NCBI GenBank assembly: GCA_038380435.1
Contig: JAWZYU010000034.1
Location: forward strand, 20,253,404 to 20,317,403
DNA length: 64,000 nucleotides
Reading direction: 5' to 3'
Origin: Ryuthela nishihirai
Taxonomy: Eukaryota > Arthropoda > Arachnida > Araneae > Heptathelidae
Shown here: positions 45,236 to 56,769 of the stretch, one piece after another
Numbering within the stretch: position 1 is the first letter of the stretch
Layout of the letters: each line of letters opens with the position of its first letter
Position numbers and translations under genes: made by a program
The notes under the pieces: model-generated
Seen by the model: only the letters and a program-made list of their open reading frames with translations
What the model was told of the DNA's origin: nothing
Databases searched by the model: none

Positions 45236-45791
45236 CTATAAAAGAATAAAGAGATATTTCTTCTATGAATGTAATACAGTTAATATAGTTTGATACTTGA
45301 ATATTAATATATAGACTGATATTTGAATGTTAATATATAGACTGACACTTAAATGTTAATCTTATTAACTCTCTCAGTACTAACTACTATCATAATAATA
45401 ATATTAAATAATACTACACTGCTCAAGAGAACTGGGGATACTCAGTAAAAGTTTATAAAATGCATATGATTCACTATGGTAATCATATTGTATTGGGAAG
45501 GCACTAGGGGCTTCTAGCAGACAATAAGCCATGACAGGTTAGTTAGGGTTTCTGATTTCAGTAACTGGGATATTTTTTGAAACTATACTTTTTGAAACTG
45601 GGATTTTTTTTTCAGTAATGGAACCCTACAGAAAACATAACTAAATTTGACTAAGGCAGTTCTACAACAAGGCAATAGTGATGAAGCATGCAAGACAAAC
45701 AATTTGCAGTAGGTGGAAGAAGCAATAATTCACCCACTCAAGCACGTGCAGTACAGATTGCATAGTTATTCTACATAGATTTATGGGAGCC
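45236..45791. other. Intron right of exon 4
   Basis: Contains a short duplicated phrase ATTAATATATAGACTGA (45302-45350). Nothing else recognised. Confidence 0.45.
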
Positions 45792-46120
45792 TAGCCGTCC
45801 CATGGCCGAGTGGTTAGCGCGCTTGGCTACTGACCTAAGGGACCTGGGTTCGAGCCCTGGGTAAGGCATGGCTGTTTGTGTCGTTTTTCTGCTGAGGGCC
45901 TGCCATCCTCTCAGACCTTCTATTATGGCATATAAACTGACAGGCTCCTGTCTGACCTCTGTGGTAAGCAGCTGCTTGAGGGGGTATTTATTTTATTTAT
46001 TTATAGGTCTCATAGAGGAAATGACTTTTATTGTTACTGGGAGCATGTTGTAAACGTGCAACTGCTCTCATGGCACAGCTAATTTGAAGCCATCCCAAGT
46101 GATGTTTGTGCCACACACAA
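45792..46120 (+). mobile_element. tRNA-like SINE (family 2)
   Basis: Sharp tRNA-like head GCCGTCCCATGGCCGAGTGG, TTAGCGCGCTTGGCTACTGA and GGTTCGAGCCCTGGGTAAGG, then a body with GCATGGCTGTTTGTGTCG shared with 13898-14040. The acceptor-stem halves do not pair, so it is a SINE and not a tRNA gene. The 3' boundary is approximate. Confidence 0.7.
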
Positions 46121-47166
46121 CCAAAGGATGGGATATGTGATGTTCTGTTAGCTGAGGTGTGATTGATAATGGGTTTGCATTGTGATTATCCTATATGGCA
46201 TGCTAAGAATTAATGGTTACCATATAGTATCCACTGAAGATGAGATAACTGTGATGATTTTGGCTAAAGCTCTTCCCTTCCCACATACAATTATATCCCA
46301 AAAGTTAATTTGGATACCAATGATAAAATAAAAATAACTTAGTGAAAAGTGGCACTTAAGATACCCTAAATTATGTGCTAAATATGACTGATAAGAATAA
46401 TAATTTCAATTCGAAAGACAGTCAATTAAACATAAGCACACCAGCTAACAGAAAGTAGCAAAAGTGAACTATTTGATTGTCTTTTGCTTATTATAGGGAC
46501 ACCTGACTAGTCCCTCATTTCCCTCAGGGCTCTCTTCCTCTCAAACACTTGAGCTTCCAAAGCTCACAGGACTATGTGGCAGTACAGTGGCAGTCGAATG
46601 CCCTCCCCCATCCTTATTTTGGATAGCAGCCACTTAGCTCTGCAAAGACTCCTTTCACTGGACAAATAAAACAAAAATACATTTTTGAATGACTACACAA
46701 GTTTGGAAAATAGTTTAAAAAAATAATAATATTGGGTTTAACACTCAAATCAAAAGGGTTAAGCCCCTGAATACAGGCGTAAGTTCAATTCAGTAGTTAT
46801 TCCAGTTGTCACCCGAATTGGTGATTGATGAGTCCCCTATGCAGCAGAAAAGATAATGTATATACACTCCTACTAATAAAGCTTATTCTTAATTGAAAGT
46901 AACTCTGAGCATTGTTATTATAGAATTCTACTTGCACATACACACAAAACCTAACTGAGGATGGATATTACTACAGAGAGAATGGTGTTTAGCCAACAAG
47001 AACTTTTTTAAGTTGTTTTGATTATCCATTTTTGCCAATTTTTTAGAGTAACTGATGCTCTACTAATCTAGTATGAAAATACCATTACTTGTTCTTTCTA
47101 CTGCCCATATACCACAACATGATCTATTCAATAGCGTCAATTTTTTGCAATGTTATAACATTTACA
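46121..47166. other. Intron, nothing recognised
   Basis: Mixed-composition sequence with a GC-richer patch at 46500-46640. No frame or repeat matched. Confidence 0.4.
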
Positions 47167-47290
47167 AGCTCCTTGGTAGTGCAGCGGTATCACATTGCCT
47201 TGTAGTGACACTGCAGCAGCTGGGGCCCAGGTTTGGATTTTGGGTAGTGGCATGGCTGTTTCAAACATGTGATGTATGAGAAGGCCTAAA
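47167..47290 (+). repeat. Possible third tRNA-like SINE head
   Basis: GCTCCTTGGTAGTGCAGCGG, TATCACATTGCCTTGTAGTG and CCCAGGTTTGGATTTTGGGT have the spacing of A and B boxes, and GGCATGGCTGTTTCA resembles the family 2 body. Single copy in the window, so tentative. Confidence 0.4.
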
Positions 47291-48219
47291 CAAGTTAGGA
47301 GTAACTTCTAGGGCTCTCACTGAAAAACTACATTATCATGAAACACACCAACATCAATGCAAACTTTTAAGGATCAGTAAAATAAAAGGAACATGTATTA
47401 GAATCTGTATTATGCTAGTCCAGTAGTGTAATTTTAAATTAATTAAAAAATATTTCATGAATTTATATTAAAAAAGTTTTAATTCCCCTCTTCCCCCTAA
47501 ACATTTAAACTCATTACTTAAATTTGAGGAAATCTGAGACCAATCACCCCCATTGCCTTCTGTGGTTCACAAGTATGTTACAATTTTTAATTCAGCAGAA
47601 TATAAAATTATTTACAAAACATATATTTAGAAGACATAAGAAAACATGAATATATATATATACATCTCACAACTGATCAAGTAACAGTTAAAATAAGAAT
47701 GTGAAAACCAAATTATTTTTCTTGTTCCACCTCTGGTGTTAATTAAGACTGAACCCAGACATCTATGATGGATGTTAACATACATCACCCATGAATACTT
47801 AATGACTCCCCAAGAGATGGCTTTGTTTGGAGATAAGGAGTCCCCTTTGACACTCCTTGTCGGCAAAAATGTAACCTCAAGTATATGGTTTTAAACAGCT
47901 TGGTATCTGAAGGGTTAAATGTAGTAGTATAATTAAAAATCAAAACATTTTTCCTAGAAGGAAGGATCAGCATTTTTTTTCAAATCAAATGCTCAATTGT
48001 AAGAACATTCAAGTGTAAAAAAATCATTAACTGCAGCACTACTGAAAAATATCTTGCCAGTACAGCATACCAGACTATTTTCACCACTGATCTTATCTAA
48101 GGAGAGACTGTTTTTGTTGTACTACTTTGATTGCATGCAGAACTGCAGTTTATGAACTATGTTTTGAAGTGTTCTTAAAGACCTTAAAAAGGTTGGATAC
48201 TTAAAATGCCATAACTGGC
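47291..48219. other. Intron, nothing recognised
   Basis: AT-rich with a TATATATATA run near 47652. Confidence 0.45.
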
Positions 48220-48432
48220 CCACTGACAGAAATTATGGAACATATCCTTCTACATTGCAAAAAAAAAGTGTACCAAAGGAATATACTACCAAAATATATA
48301 TATATGGAAATCACACAAAATAATTTCTCCCTACCTAACTTATTGCACAACAGGCGTGAAAAGAAAAGAAAAAAAAATTGGGACATTATCATCGAATTCC
48401 TTCGATCTACAAAACTGCTACACAGAATATAA
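48220..48432 (+). pseudogene. LINE C-terminal zinc-knuckle fragment
   Basis: Frame gives MEHILLHCKKKVYQRNILPK, then FSLPNLLHN and IIEFLRSTKLLHRI before a stop. ETxEHILLHC followed by SLPNLL and FLRSTGLL is the usual C-terminus of Jockey/R1-like LINEs. Short and isolated, with an A-rich insertion in the middle. Confidence 0.6.
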
Positions 48433-49084
48433 CTCTCCAACTATAAAAGTGAAGAAGTCTTGGTATTAATAAAATATATCCAAAATCAACTAATACAAAT
48501 TTGCTTTGAAGAAAACATATAAAATCACAATGAAGATCCAAGCAAAAGATGAACCAGAAAGGAAACACCATCATTGTCATGACGAAAAAAAAAAATTATC
48601 AAATATGACATCGCTGTGAAATGCATTAACATTGAAAAAATAATTTTAAAACAGAAATAATAAATGAAAACAACAAAAATAAGATGCACTCTACATAAAC
48701 AAAAAACATAGTCTATAAAAGAAGTAAAACTCAGAAGAATATTCACAAAGATTCATATACTCCCAAAAAGAGCTTTCTTTTCCTCTTGTATCTTAACTTT
48801 TTCTTCAATCCGAACTATCAGGTGAAAATAAAAATATCCAAATATGAATTAAAAGAAGACAAATAAAATGCTATCCAGCAAAAAGATCAACAGCATCAAA
48901 ATAAGCTAAAATGTGAAACAAAAATAGAAGGGCACACAAAGGCCTAACATTTGTTGCACCCATGATGATGAAAAAAAAGTTAGAAAAAAAAGGGGAGACC
49001 TAAAAATCACATAATTGAACAAAACTTTCGAACAGAACATTTCATTAGATTCGACAGCAATGATCAAATGTAATACATATACCT
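48433..49084. other. A-rich intron sequence
   Basis: Unusually rich in A on the plus strand, possibly the worn A-rich tail or 3' UTR of the LINE fragment to its left. Confidence 0.35.
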
Positions 49085-49175
49085 CAAATCAAGCAAATGC
49101 TCAGCTGTAGTTCAGCATTTATGAGGACTGAATTATCTAGTCTGGTTAGAATTCCACAGTCTGTGACTGCTTGAG
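49085..49175 (+). repeat. RTE LINE 3'-end remnant
   Basis: AGCTGTAGTTCA, AATTATCTAGTCTGGTTAGA and GTCTGTGACTGCTTGAGGAT correspond to the final codons and tail start of the RTE. Confidence 0.6.
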
Positions 49176-50096
49176 GATTTGTGTGTATGTCTCTCTGCTG
49201 CACACAAGCATGCATATATGCATGATATTATTTCAACATAAATATCTATATTAATTACCTTTCATTAGGTGTATTAGCTAATCAGTGGTCAGTGAATAAT
49301 GTTACAGCCTTCCATAAACCATCCTGATGAACTCTTTTTCCATGTGCTTAAATGGCAGTAGAATAAAAGTTGCATTTCATCTGAAATTACAAAATTCATA
49401 CAAATTGGCTGGCTGTTTACCATATATTTGACATATTTTGATTGTCATACTTGTTATGCATGAGAAGCTTTAAATATCTTCAATATTTCTAAATGTCTTT
49501 AGTATGTTTTACTTTTCTCTTTGTACATCAAATCTTAATCTCCCTGAGATCTGTAAATACTAGGGTGAAACTTGTACTGATAGCTCCTCAGAGAGAAACA
49601 TTTTGGGACAATATATTTGAGAGTTGTTACTACATTATTGGGTTTTGATAGTAAAAACTAAACTGTGTTTCCATCAAAGTTTATGCATTTAATTTCAGTT
49701 TTTCAGTCTTCGTTATGAAGTGAAAATAATATCTACTGCAACTGACAGCAGTATTATCACATTGAAAGTAAAAATGAACCTCTAGTCCTTGCTTTAACAC
49801 AAAATGTGTTAAAAGTATAATTTTTTTAACACAGTTAGTCTCAAAAGCATACATTTCAAACTATCCCCTATTACGGAAACAATTACTGTTAAAATTCATT
49901 GTTTCATTTTTTTTAAAAAGCACTGATATTACAATTTCTTCTTTTTCCAATAAAAAATGTCCACTATTATATTTCATCCAGCTAAAGATTAAAAAAACTC
50001 AAATAAAATCAAATTATGAAATCTATAACGGTCATTTATTAAAAAAAGTCAATAAGTTAAAACTATGAGGAAATAGAAAATATATATATTTCTTAC
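49176..50096. other. Intron next to exon 3
   Basis: Nothing recognised. Confidence 0.45.
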
Positions 50097-50300
50097 TTTA
50101 ACAGTACTATCTATGAAAGCCTGTGATACTTCTGATGTCCAAAATATAGAGCTAACACATAAAACAACTTGGCCAGGCCAGCTTACAACAAACTTTGTTC
50201 TTTCTACAATTGAATATGATAACAAAGACTTTTCAATAACATCTTTTAAACTTCTAATCATTATTATTTCCACTTCAGCAAGCCATTTTTCCACCATGCC
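50097..50300 (-). CDS. DNAH7: Dynein heavy chain exon 3 of 11 (linker)
   Basis: Sixty-eight whole codons, residues 114-181. It starts GMVEKWLAEVE, contains the signature WPGQVVLCVSSIFWTSEV and ends FIDSTVK. The WPGQVV/FWT block is diagnostic of the dynein linker. Splice signals are TTTCTAG before GGC ATG and AAA|GTAAGA after. Both junctions are phase 0. The middle part (residues about 128-148) is less like vertebrate DNAH7 than the flanks, as expected of a surface segment. Confidence 0.95.
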
Positions 50301-50429
50301 CTAGAAATAACAAACAAATGTGATTTTTACTTCCTGAATGTATCATTTTGCACATTTTGCAATTATTTTCTTGTTCACTATACATGAAATAATATATATA
50401 TTCATAAGTTAATCCATGAGATGATGATA

Positions 50430-51190
50430 AGAAAAAATTATTCAACAGAGTCAAATGCCTATTTGAAATCTGCCAAGTAAATAACTGCAGGAGTTTGATA
50501 TTTGACCATTTCTCAGTAATCTTCCTGACAAAACATTTTGGCCCACACAGCACTTCCTTGAAAATAAGAATAATTATACCTCTAGTAAAATTCATATGAC
50601 CAATACCTGGATCATAGAACACATTCAAAACTGCAGTCAACCACACAAAAACTAACCACTCCCAGCTCTCAGAATTTCGACAGTGATTTTTCATCTACCC
50701 TTGGTGATTCCTGTAGTTTTAATTTGAGATAGGGAAATTAACTTCAAATTGTAATACAGGTTGGGTTGTTTTACCTCTGAGCAGCACTTTTTTGCACACC
50801 ATGGGCTAAATGGCCAGGTCACATGGACCTCGTAGGCTCAGAGAAGGTTGGGGGGAGGGGACCCACTGGAACAGCTGTTGGGAGACAGATGGTAGCCTCC
50901 CGTCAAGGCCATCCAGCGTGTTCTTTAATGTGCACAGGGTATGGCTCTCCCACATGCGGGGCCACGGCTTAACGTCCCATCCGACGAACGGCAGCCTTTC
51001 CAAGCTCATCAGTGTCCCCTACTGACCGTGGGCAGGGCGGGGAATTTTGCGGAGATAAATCTCAACGCTGACCCAGCTGGGACTCGAACCTGGGAATTAC
51101 AGATTACGAGCCTGGCGCGCTACCGACTTAGCCACCCCCGCCCCAAATTGTAATATAGGGCCAATATTAAAGCCAGTAATATCTTCTGGA
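50430..51190 (-). repeat. RTE LINE fragment split by a SINE
   Basis: Minus strand gives AVLNVFYDPGIGHMNFTRGI and, further on, DFK.AFDSVE, equivalent to the early reverse-transcriptase blocks. The match resumes past the SINE (GGGCCAATATTAAAGCCAGT), corresponding to 59465-59965 of the young copy. Heavily mutated. Confidence 0.8.
50761..51143 (-). mobile_element. tRNA-derived SINE (family 1), 16-bp TSD
   Basis: Full-length minus-strand copy. Flanks CAAATTGTAATACAGG (50745-50760) and CAAATTGTAATATAGG (51144-51159) are the duplicated RTE target with one mismatch. Well-preserved GC-rich body. Confidence 0.94.
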
Positions 51191-51644
51191 GGCAACTCAT
51201 GTTCAAATGGCCTTAGAGTTTAGACAAATAAAAATTTCTGTAATGCAGACTATATTATTCTGAACACCAAATCAGAGCAAATAAAAATCATAAGTTGTTT
51301 TCTGTAGCATTCTGCTCAATTTCCATTCAATATTTGGTGAACCATATATTACTGAACTTTACCTAAAATGCCTCTGAGCAAACGGAAAGCCACTTGCAAG
51401 CTGGTTCATGAGTTTCACTGGCAGAGACTGGCCTACAAGGCTAAAACAGAGTCAAAGTCATCAGATCCTGTACCATTGTCCTACCCTTGATAATTCCAAC
51501 ATTGAATAATTGACTGTCATTACAAATTTTAAGTTAAAAATAAAAAAAACCTGAAAAGTGCATAAGTAGACTGGTCTGAGACCTGAGTGTTTAATATTAT
51601 CTATGTATTATAATGCATTATCAGGTATGAGAGCTGTGGCAGTT
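51191..51644. other. Intron, nothing recognised
   Basis: Short spacer between two RTE fragments; part may be RTE too worn to see. Confidence 0.35.
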
Positions 51645-51812
51645 ACAGCCGTTATAGGAATTGGAGTAAACCTAGAATGAAGTGTATAGACTGTCTGAAA
51701 CATAACCCTATTACAGATGGTTTGTTTCGACCAAATGCAGAACCTCTTGCTCAAAATGAATATCTTTTGAGAGATAAACTGAACAATCTGGCTGAGTTTC
51801 TAAACTATGGCT
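51645..51812 (+). repeat. RTE LINE C-terminal fragment
   Basis: Frame reads RMKCIDCLKHN, RPNAEPLAQNEYLLRDKL and NNLAEFLNYG, parallel to the intact RMRWADNVKQD, WPDAADVAQDRYAWRIKL and CGLVGPP. Confidence 0.7.
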
Positions 51813-52011
51813 GATAGAGAGAGGAAGAAAGGGAGGTTAATGCCTTTTTTTTAATACCTAGTCAATTTATAGAATATCTGTGATTTATACATTCAATACT
51901 AATGTTAACAAATCAAAATATAACTTAAGTAAAATTAGTAAAAATGTGCACATATATAATGTAAACTTTATATTTAAACCAATTACTTTATCATGGAATA
52001 AATTAACAAAG

Positions 52012-52082
52012 AATCTATCACTCTCAATTTCATGTCAATATCAAATTTAGAGAAAAAATTGCCTTGAACAGGATAGGATGTA
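52012..52082 (-). repeat. Foldback-array unit, end fragment
   Basis: GAATCTATCACTCTCAATTT and AGAGAAAAAATTGCCTTGAA match unit ends at 34398, 34719 and 35044 in the foldback array, showing the unit is dispersed elsewhere in the gene. Confidence 0.6.
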
Positions 52083-52300
52083 GGTTGAGTTGGGTTATTT
52101 TATCTCTGAGCAGCATTTTTTGCACACAATGGGCTAAATGCCCAGTTCTCAAGGATCACAAGGACTCAGAGAAGGTTGGGAGAGGAGACCCACTGGGCAG
52201 GGTAGCATCCCATCAAGGCCATCCAGTGTGTTCTATAATGTGCAAAGGGTATGGCTCTCTCAAACATAGGACCACTGTTTTACATCTCATCCAGGGGCAT
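52083..52300 (-). mobile_element. tRNA-derived SINE (family 1), partial
   Basis: Tail and body only: GTTGGGTTATTTTATCTCTG, GCACACAATGGGCTAAATG, CATCCAGTGTGTTCTATAAT, then lost before the tRNA head. Eroded. Confidence 0.75.
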
Positions 52301-52315
52301 AGCTATAGGGGGATG

Positions 52316-53130
52316 GGGGAGGCTCCCCCCAAAGTAAATTGGAGTTGGCAAAATTTTAACTGACTTAGTAAAATTCAGGTGAGATGTAAATATTGGGTTT
52401 TTTATTTTTTTCGTAAAATTATTGCGAGCTGACAAAATCAAAGGGAGTTGAAATTCAGGCAACTTGTCAAAATCTTGGGGAGCTGCCCTAGGTTTTCTTG
52501 TAAATTCATAATCTCACCTGAATTTTACCAAGTGGCTTCAAATTTTGCCAAGTTGCACCGATTTTGTCAACTCCCTTAATTTTACAAAAAATCCCAATTT
52601 TTACAAGTCTTCTTAATTTTACCCAAGTTGCTTCAAATTTTGCTTACTCCCTAAGATTTTGCCAAACTTCTTAATTTCACAAAAACAATCCCAATTTTTG
52701 AAACTCACCTGTATTTTATCAAGCAGCTTCAAATTTTTTCAAGTGAATTTTGCTTTGATTTTACCAATGCTCCTAGATTTTGCCAACTTTGGGGAGTTGG
52801 AAAAATTCTAAGCCACTTGGTAAAATTCAGGTGAGTTGTGAAAATTGGGATTGGTTTTGTGAAACTAAGGAGTGTTGGCAAGATGAGAAAACTTGGCAGG
52901 GGGAGTTGGCGAAATCTAGATAACTTGACTAAATTGGAAGTGACTTGTTAAAATTTAGGTAGGATGTAAAAATTGGGTTTAGTTCTTTAAAATTATGTGA
53001 ACTCAGAAAAATCTAGGGAAGAATTCTAAGCAATTTGGTAAACCTTAGGCGAGTTGTGAAAATTGGGATTGTTTTTGTGCAATTAAGGAAAGTTGCCAAA
53101 ATCGAGGGGGGTTGGCAAAATTAGAAGCCA
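52316..53130. repeat. Satellite-like array with inverted central block
   Basis: Units of roughly 110-120 bp built from GGGAGTTGGCAAAATT, CCACTTGGTAAAATTCAGGT, GAGTTGTGAAAATTGGGATT and GTTTTTGTGAAATTAAGG. Plus orientation at 52316-52490, reversed at 52495-52785 (ACCTGAATTTTACCAAGTGG, CCCAATTTTT), plus again at 52786-53130. Preceded by GGGGCATAGCTATAGGGGGA, which resembles a DNA-transposon terminus. Confidence 0.7.
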
Positions 53131-53133
53131 CTG

Positions 53134-53228
53134 TGATGGTCCACCCATTCACTTTTACTTTTCCTTAACCAGTTTTACTTTATTTACATTATATTTATCA
53201 TTTTGGGGATTTTAATTCATTTTGTGGA
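53134..53228 (+). repeat. LTR family A, 5' fragment
   Basis: First 95 bp of the LTR only (TGATGGTCCACCCATTCACT to TTTTAATTCATTTTG). Nearly identical to the starts at 40475 and 25329 after the SINE. Confidence 0.8.
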
Positions 53229-53317
53229 TTGTCTCAATCCTCGTTCTGAGCTAAAGTTCTTGTTTGAGTCTTTAGATTAATATTCACATACTTCTAATCA
53301 AATATATATATATATAC

Positions 53318-53519
53318 CTTTGCCAAAGCAGGAATTATTTCCTTCGAATATGGAACAATTTCGTTTTCAGCAGATATCATACCAACTATTGTATCATCTT
53401 CTGTGAATTCTAATTTGGCTATTCCTTCAAAGCATTTTTTTAGATGTGGCTGTACACGATGTGGATCTTTAGTTTCAGATAGTATTTCCAATAATTCATC
53501 ATTGGACAAAAAGAAAAAT
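53318..53519 (-). CDS. DNAH7: Dynein heavy chain exon 2 of 11 (linker)
   Basis: Encodes residues 46-113, beginning with the split Arg and [13 protein letters not shown] and continuing through [17 protein letters not shown], a very conserved linker stretch of axonemal dyneins. Acceptor is TTAACAG, donor is AAG|GTATAT. The reading frame is open throughout and ends on a complete codon (phase 0), which joins cleanly to the next exon's GMVEKW. The 3.0-kb intron that follows carries RTE fragments, SINEs and the 52-53 kb satellite. No frameshift or stop is visible, so the gene looks under coding constraint. Confidence 0.95.
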
Positions 53520-54105
53520 CTGTTAATATAATTAAAAATTATTAGCTTTACAACTATACATATATATATACATTAATGCTGCAGATAATGTTATTATATA
53601 AGCCATTTAGAATATACTTTCATAATGAAAATGATGTTGCAATAAGCAAATTCTACTACATAAGATAAATATTTAATTTCACTAGTATATAAATAATACT
53701 GATGTAAAGCCATTTAGTTTTAGTGCCCATACAATTACAGGTTTTCCTCTTTCTTGTTCTGAAAGCCCCACTGAGAAGAATGACTTCTCTTTACTACAAT
53801 ATATTACCAAACATATTAATACAGAATATAGGATGGTAATAAAAATTAAACTCGCACATTTTCTTGATCATATTGTATTTTTCTAAATTCCTGCACACCT
53901 TTTGCCACTTTAATACAACAAAAGTTTATTATTATTATTATCACTTATAAAATGAGATAAAAGAATCAATACACAGAGAACTCAACAGAATCCTACTTTA
54001 AAAATTAAGGTTTATCTTTTAGATATTAATCTTTTAGAGGATAGACTCATTTCTATAAAATCGAAAAATGTAAACTATGATGATGCCCTTATTGGGGGAA
54101 GGTTG
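53520..54105. other. Intron between exons 1 and 2
   Basis: AT-rich, with ATTATTATTATT near 53928. Nothing recognised. Confidence 0.5.
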
Positions 54106-54325
54106 TTGGGTTGTTTTACCTCTGAGCGGCACTTTTTTGCACACCATGGGCTAAATGGCCAGATCACATGGACCCCGAAGACTCAGAGAAGGTTGGGAGA
54201 GGGGACTCAGTGGAACAGCTGTTGGGAGACAGATGGTAGCCTCCCATCAAGGTCATCCAGCATGTTCTTTAACATGCACAGGGTATGGCTCTCCTGCACA
54301 TGGGACCATGGCTTAACTTAGTAAC
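54106..54325 (-). mobile_element. tRNA-derived SINE (family 1), 5'-truncated
   Basis: Tail, body and the GTGCACGTTAAAGAA equivalent are present (TTGGGTTGTTTTACCTCTGA to GGGACCATGGCTTAA). The tRNA head is missing. No clear target duplication. Confidence 0.85.
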
Positions 54326-55359
54326 GATGGGACCACAGCTTAATTTAGGTAAATTTGGCAAAACTCAATGAATAAGTTTCCTTAAAAAAATGCATATTTG
54401 ACCAGTCTCAAACCATTCAGATGAACTGAAGAAATCAAACACTGAATTTTAGCAGAATGATACATTTCTACATTAAACCTTGCCAGTATTATTGAAAGAA
54501 CAGTTCCTCTTTGTACTATACAAAGAGGTGGTTTTATCAAAAATATTAACCAAAGATACCAATTATTAACCAAAAATTACCAAAGATACCAAGATATTAA
54601 CCAAAAATTACCAAAGATTAATCACAAAATTTAAATTTTGTAATGAAACCATATCTTTGATTATATTTTTTTTAACATTTGATTTTTAGTTTAAACTCTT
54701 GGATTATCCAAGTTTTCTTCTATATATGACTGCTGCCATCATAATCTTGTTTTATCAAAGTCATTTTGCAACTTTCTCTGCATCTTTGGCTTGAGAGCAG
54801 TTGATACAACTATATCCTGTATAGCACCATAGTCAGCAGTTGGGTCATTCATAATTAAATAACAGTAAAATTGGTGTTTTAGAATCAATATGAAATAAAT
54901 TTGGCTTGATAAAGTCATAAACTGCTTTCTTTTTCCCTAATTCGTAAAACTTTAACCTTTAGTTTTCTACAATTCCTAAATCTTAAAAAACAGGCAAAAC
55001 ACACAAAAAAAAATTCTTAACAATTTAAAATTAGGTGAAATTACTTTTCATTAATCATAAATCGTGATTTCATTACTTATATCTACTTGAAATATTTTAT
55101 TCTCCCTTCTAATTTTCTAGATTTCTTTAAACACTTCTTTATATCTTACTCTATTTAAATTTCCTTTTTAGTGCTTTCACTACCTAATTCCAAAATATAG
55201 ATTACATACTGAGTACATATTGATTCACACAGAGTAAATATTTTGAGCCCTAATTGAATGAGTGATCAAACCAATAGAATCATTGGTAACTACTATATGT
55301 TCAAGTACAATACAGTTCCATAACAGAATATAGAACATAACTTAAAATCTGAGTTATAC
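54326..55359. other. Intron between exons 1 and 2
   Basis: A local tandem repeat of ATTAACCAAAAATTACCAAA occurs at about 54540-54625. The rest is unremarkable. Confidence 0.5.
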
Positions 55360-55496
55360 CTTGGGAAATACAATCTTTTTTTTTCTAGATAATCATTCAG
55401 ACCTTTTTGTATTTCTTCCAACAAAACATTGCACTGCTGCAAACGCTGTAGCATGTTAGGTTGAGAGGTAGCAACAAGAACATGTGCATCAACAGA
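55360..55496 (-). CDS. DNAH7: Axonemal dynein heavy chain exon 1 of 11 in window (linker)
   Basis: First exon in transcription order, encoding residues 1-46 of the window's dynein segment. It opens with [10 protein letters not shown] and ends KKRLYFPR, matching the start of the dynein linker, the arm that swings during the power stroke. A TTTTCAG acceptor precedes TCT GTT GAT and a GTATAAC donor follows, leaving two bases of an Arg codon completed by the next exon. The protein belongs to an inner-arm motor that moves microtubule doublets in cilia and sperm flagella. Assignment to DNAH7 rather than DNAH3 or DNAH12 is from memory of the family. No upstream exon is seen between here and 64000, so the preceding intron exceeds 8.5 kb. 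Confidence 0.92.
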
Positions 55497-56769
55497 CTGA
55501 AAAGTAAACAGTTAAAAAGTTGGTTAATTGGTAAAAACTATAGATTTCTTTTATAAACCAAATATAAATTTAAAAAAATAGAAATATCTTTGTCAAAGTT
55601 TGAATTAAAAGAATATAGATTTTTTAAAGATACCATATACTCAGCTTGTGTATGGCATTATATAATATACAATGGGTGTCTGTTTATCTTGAGACCACTT
55701 ACTGTGATGTTCACATTACAGTGATTCTTCTTTAGGAACACATTAAAAAAACTCAGTCAAATTCATTTAACCATGATTTTTCTGAGGCATATAAAAAACA
55801 TCTTTCCAGTTCAAACAAATGAACCTCACCATGACAGAGCATTTAAAGCTTGTTTAGGAACTGAAACTCATATTGTGTCATGTGCATTTATCCTGAATGG
55901 GATGACAAAATAGAAACATGCCAAAATTGACACCTTTTCTAAAAAGGTGACTCCCTCCTTCCCACTTTCAGAAGAATGTCAAAAATCTGTCCCTCCCACA
56001 TCAGGCATCTAATTTTTTTTACTGTTCATGGAGTTCATGAACTGTGATTTCATAGATGGGGAGTTGTGTTTTTTTTAAATGGATTACCAAAGAAAATTTT
56101 TCTCATTTAAATTTTTTGTTACTATATTAATTATTGATAATTTTCAAGATTTTTTATTGAAATGGAATGGATAGTTGTGCTTATATAAGTGTTAATTTTT
56201 TTGAGGTTTCCAAAAAAATACATATTTAATTTTAATTTTTTGTTAAATTTTTGCTTTATTTTTCATTAAAGGGCAATTAGTCATTAAAGTGCAACACTAT
56301 TTTTTTTCATATTTTTATTAAAACACCATCTGTATATCACTAAGAGAGTAACATAAAGCAAAATTTACATAATTTTATTTAAAACAAACTGCTTCCAAAG
56401 CTCACCAATCATGAAATTTGCTTACTGAGATTCTTTTTCATCCCAATTACAATAAGTAGACATCTCCTGTATACACATGTATCCTCTGGATTATATAACA
56501 TTTTGGGTTAACATAATTTCACATGGACACTGATATAAACAATCACAAATGAGTAAGATATCTCCTCAAGGAATTTCCTTGTTAAATTTTAGTGGAGGCT
56601 AAACTCTAATAAAATTATTTGTTTAGTGCAAAGCAAATTATAATTCAGAAATGGCTAAAATGAATGAAATCAAAATTGAATTAATTGCTGAGGTCTAGCC
56701 TATTAGAATGCTCTGGACCAAAATCTTAACAGGGGATTTTCATCATACAGATACTAGAATGGTCTACTT
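55497..56769. other. Intron upstream of exon 1
   Basis: AT-rich, with several T-runs and a C-rich patch at 55950-56005. I see no exon and no known repeat. Confidence 0.4.

Noticed and set aside
45792..45880. Genuine tRNA gene
   Set aside because: A and B boxes are good but the acceptor stem does not pair and a related longer repeat occurs at 13898; it is a SINE head.
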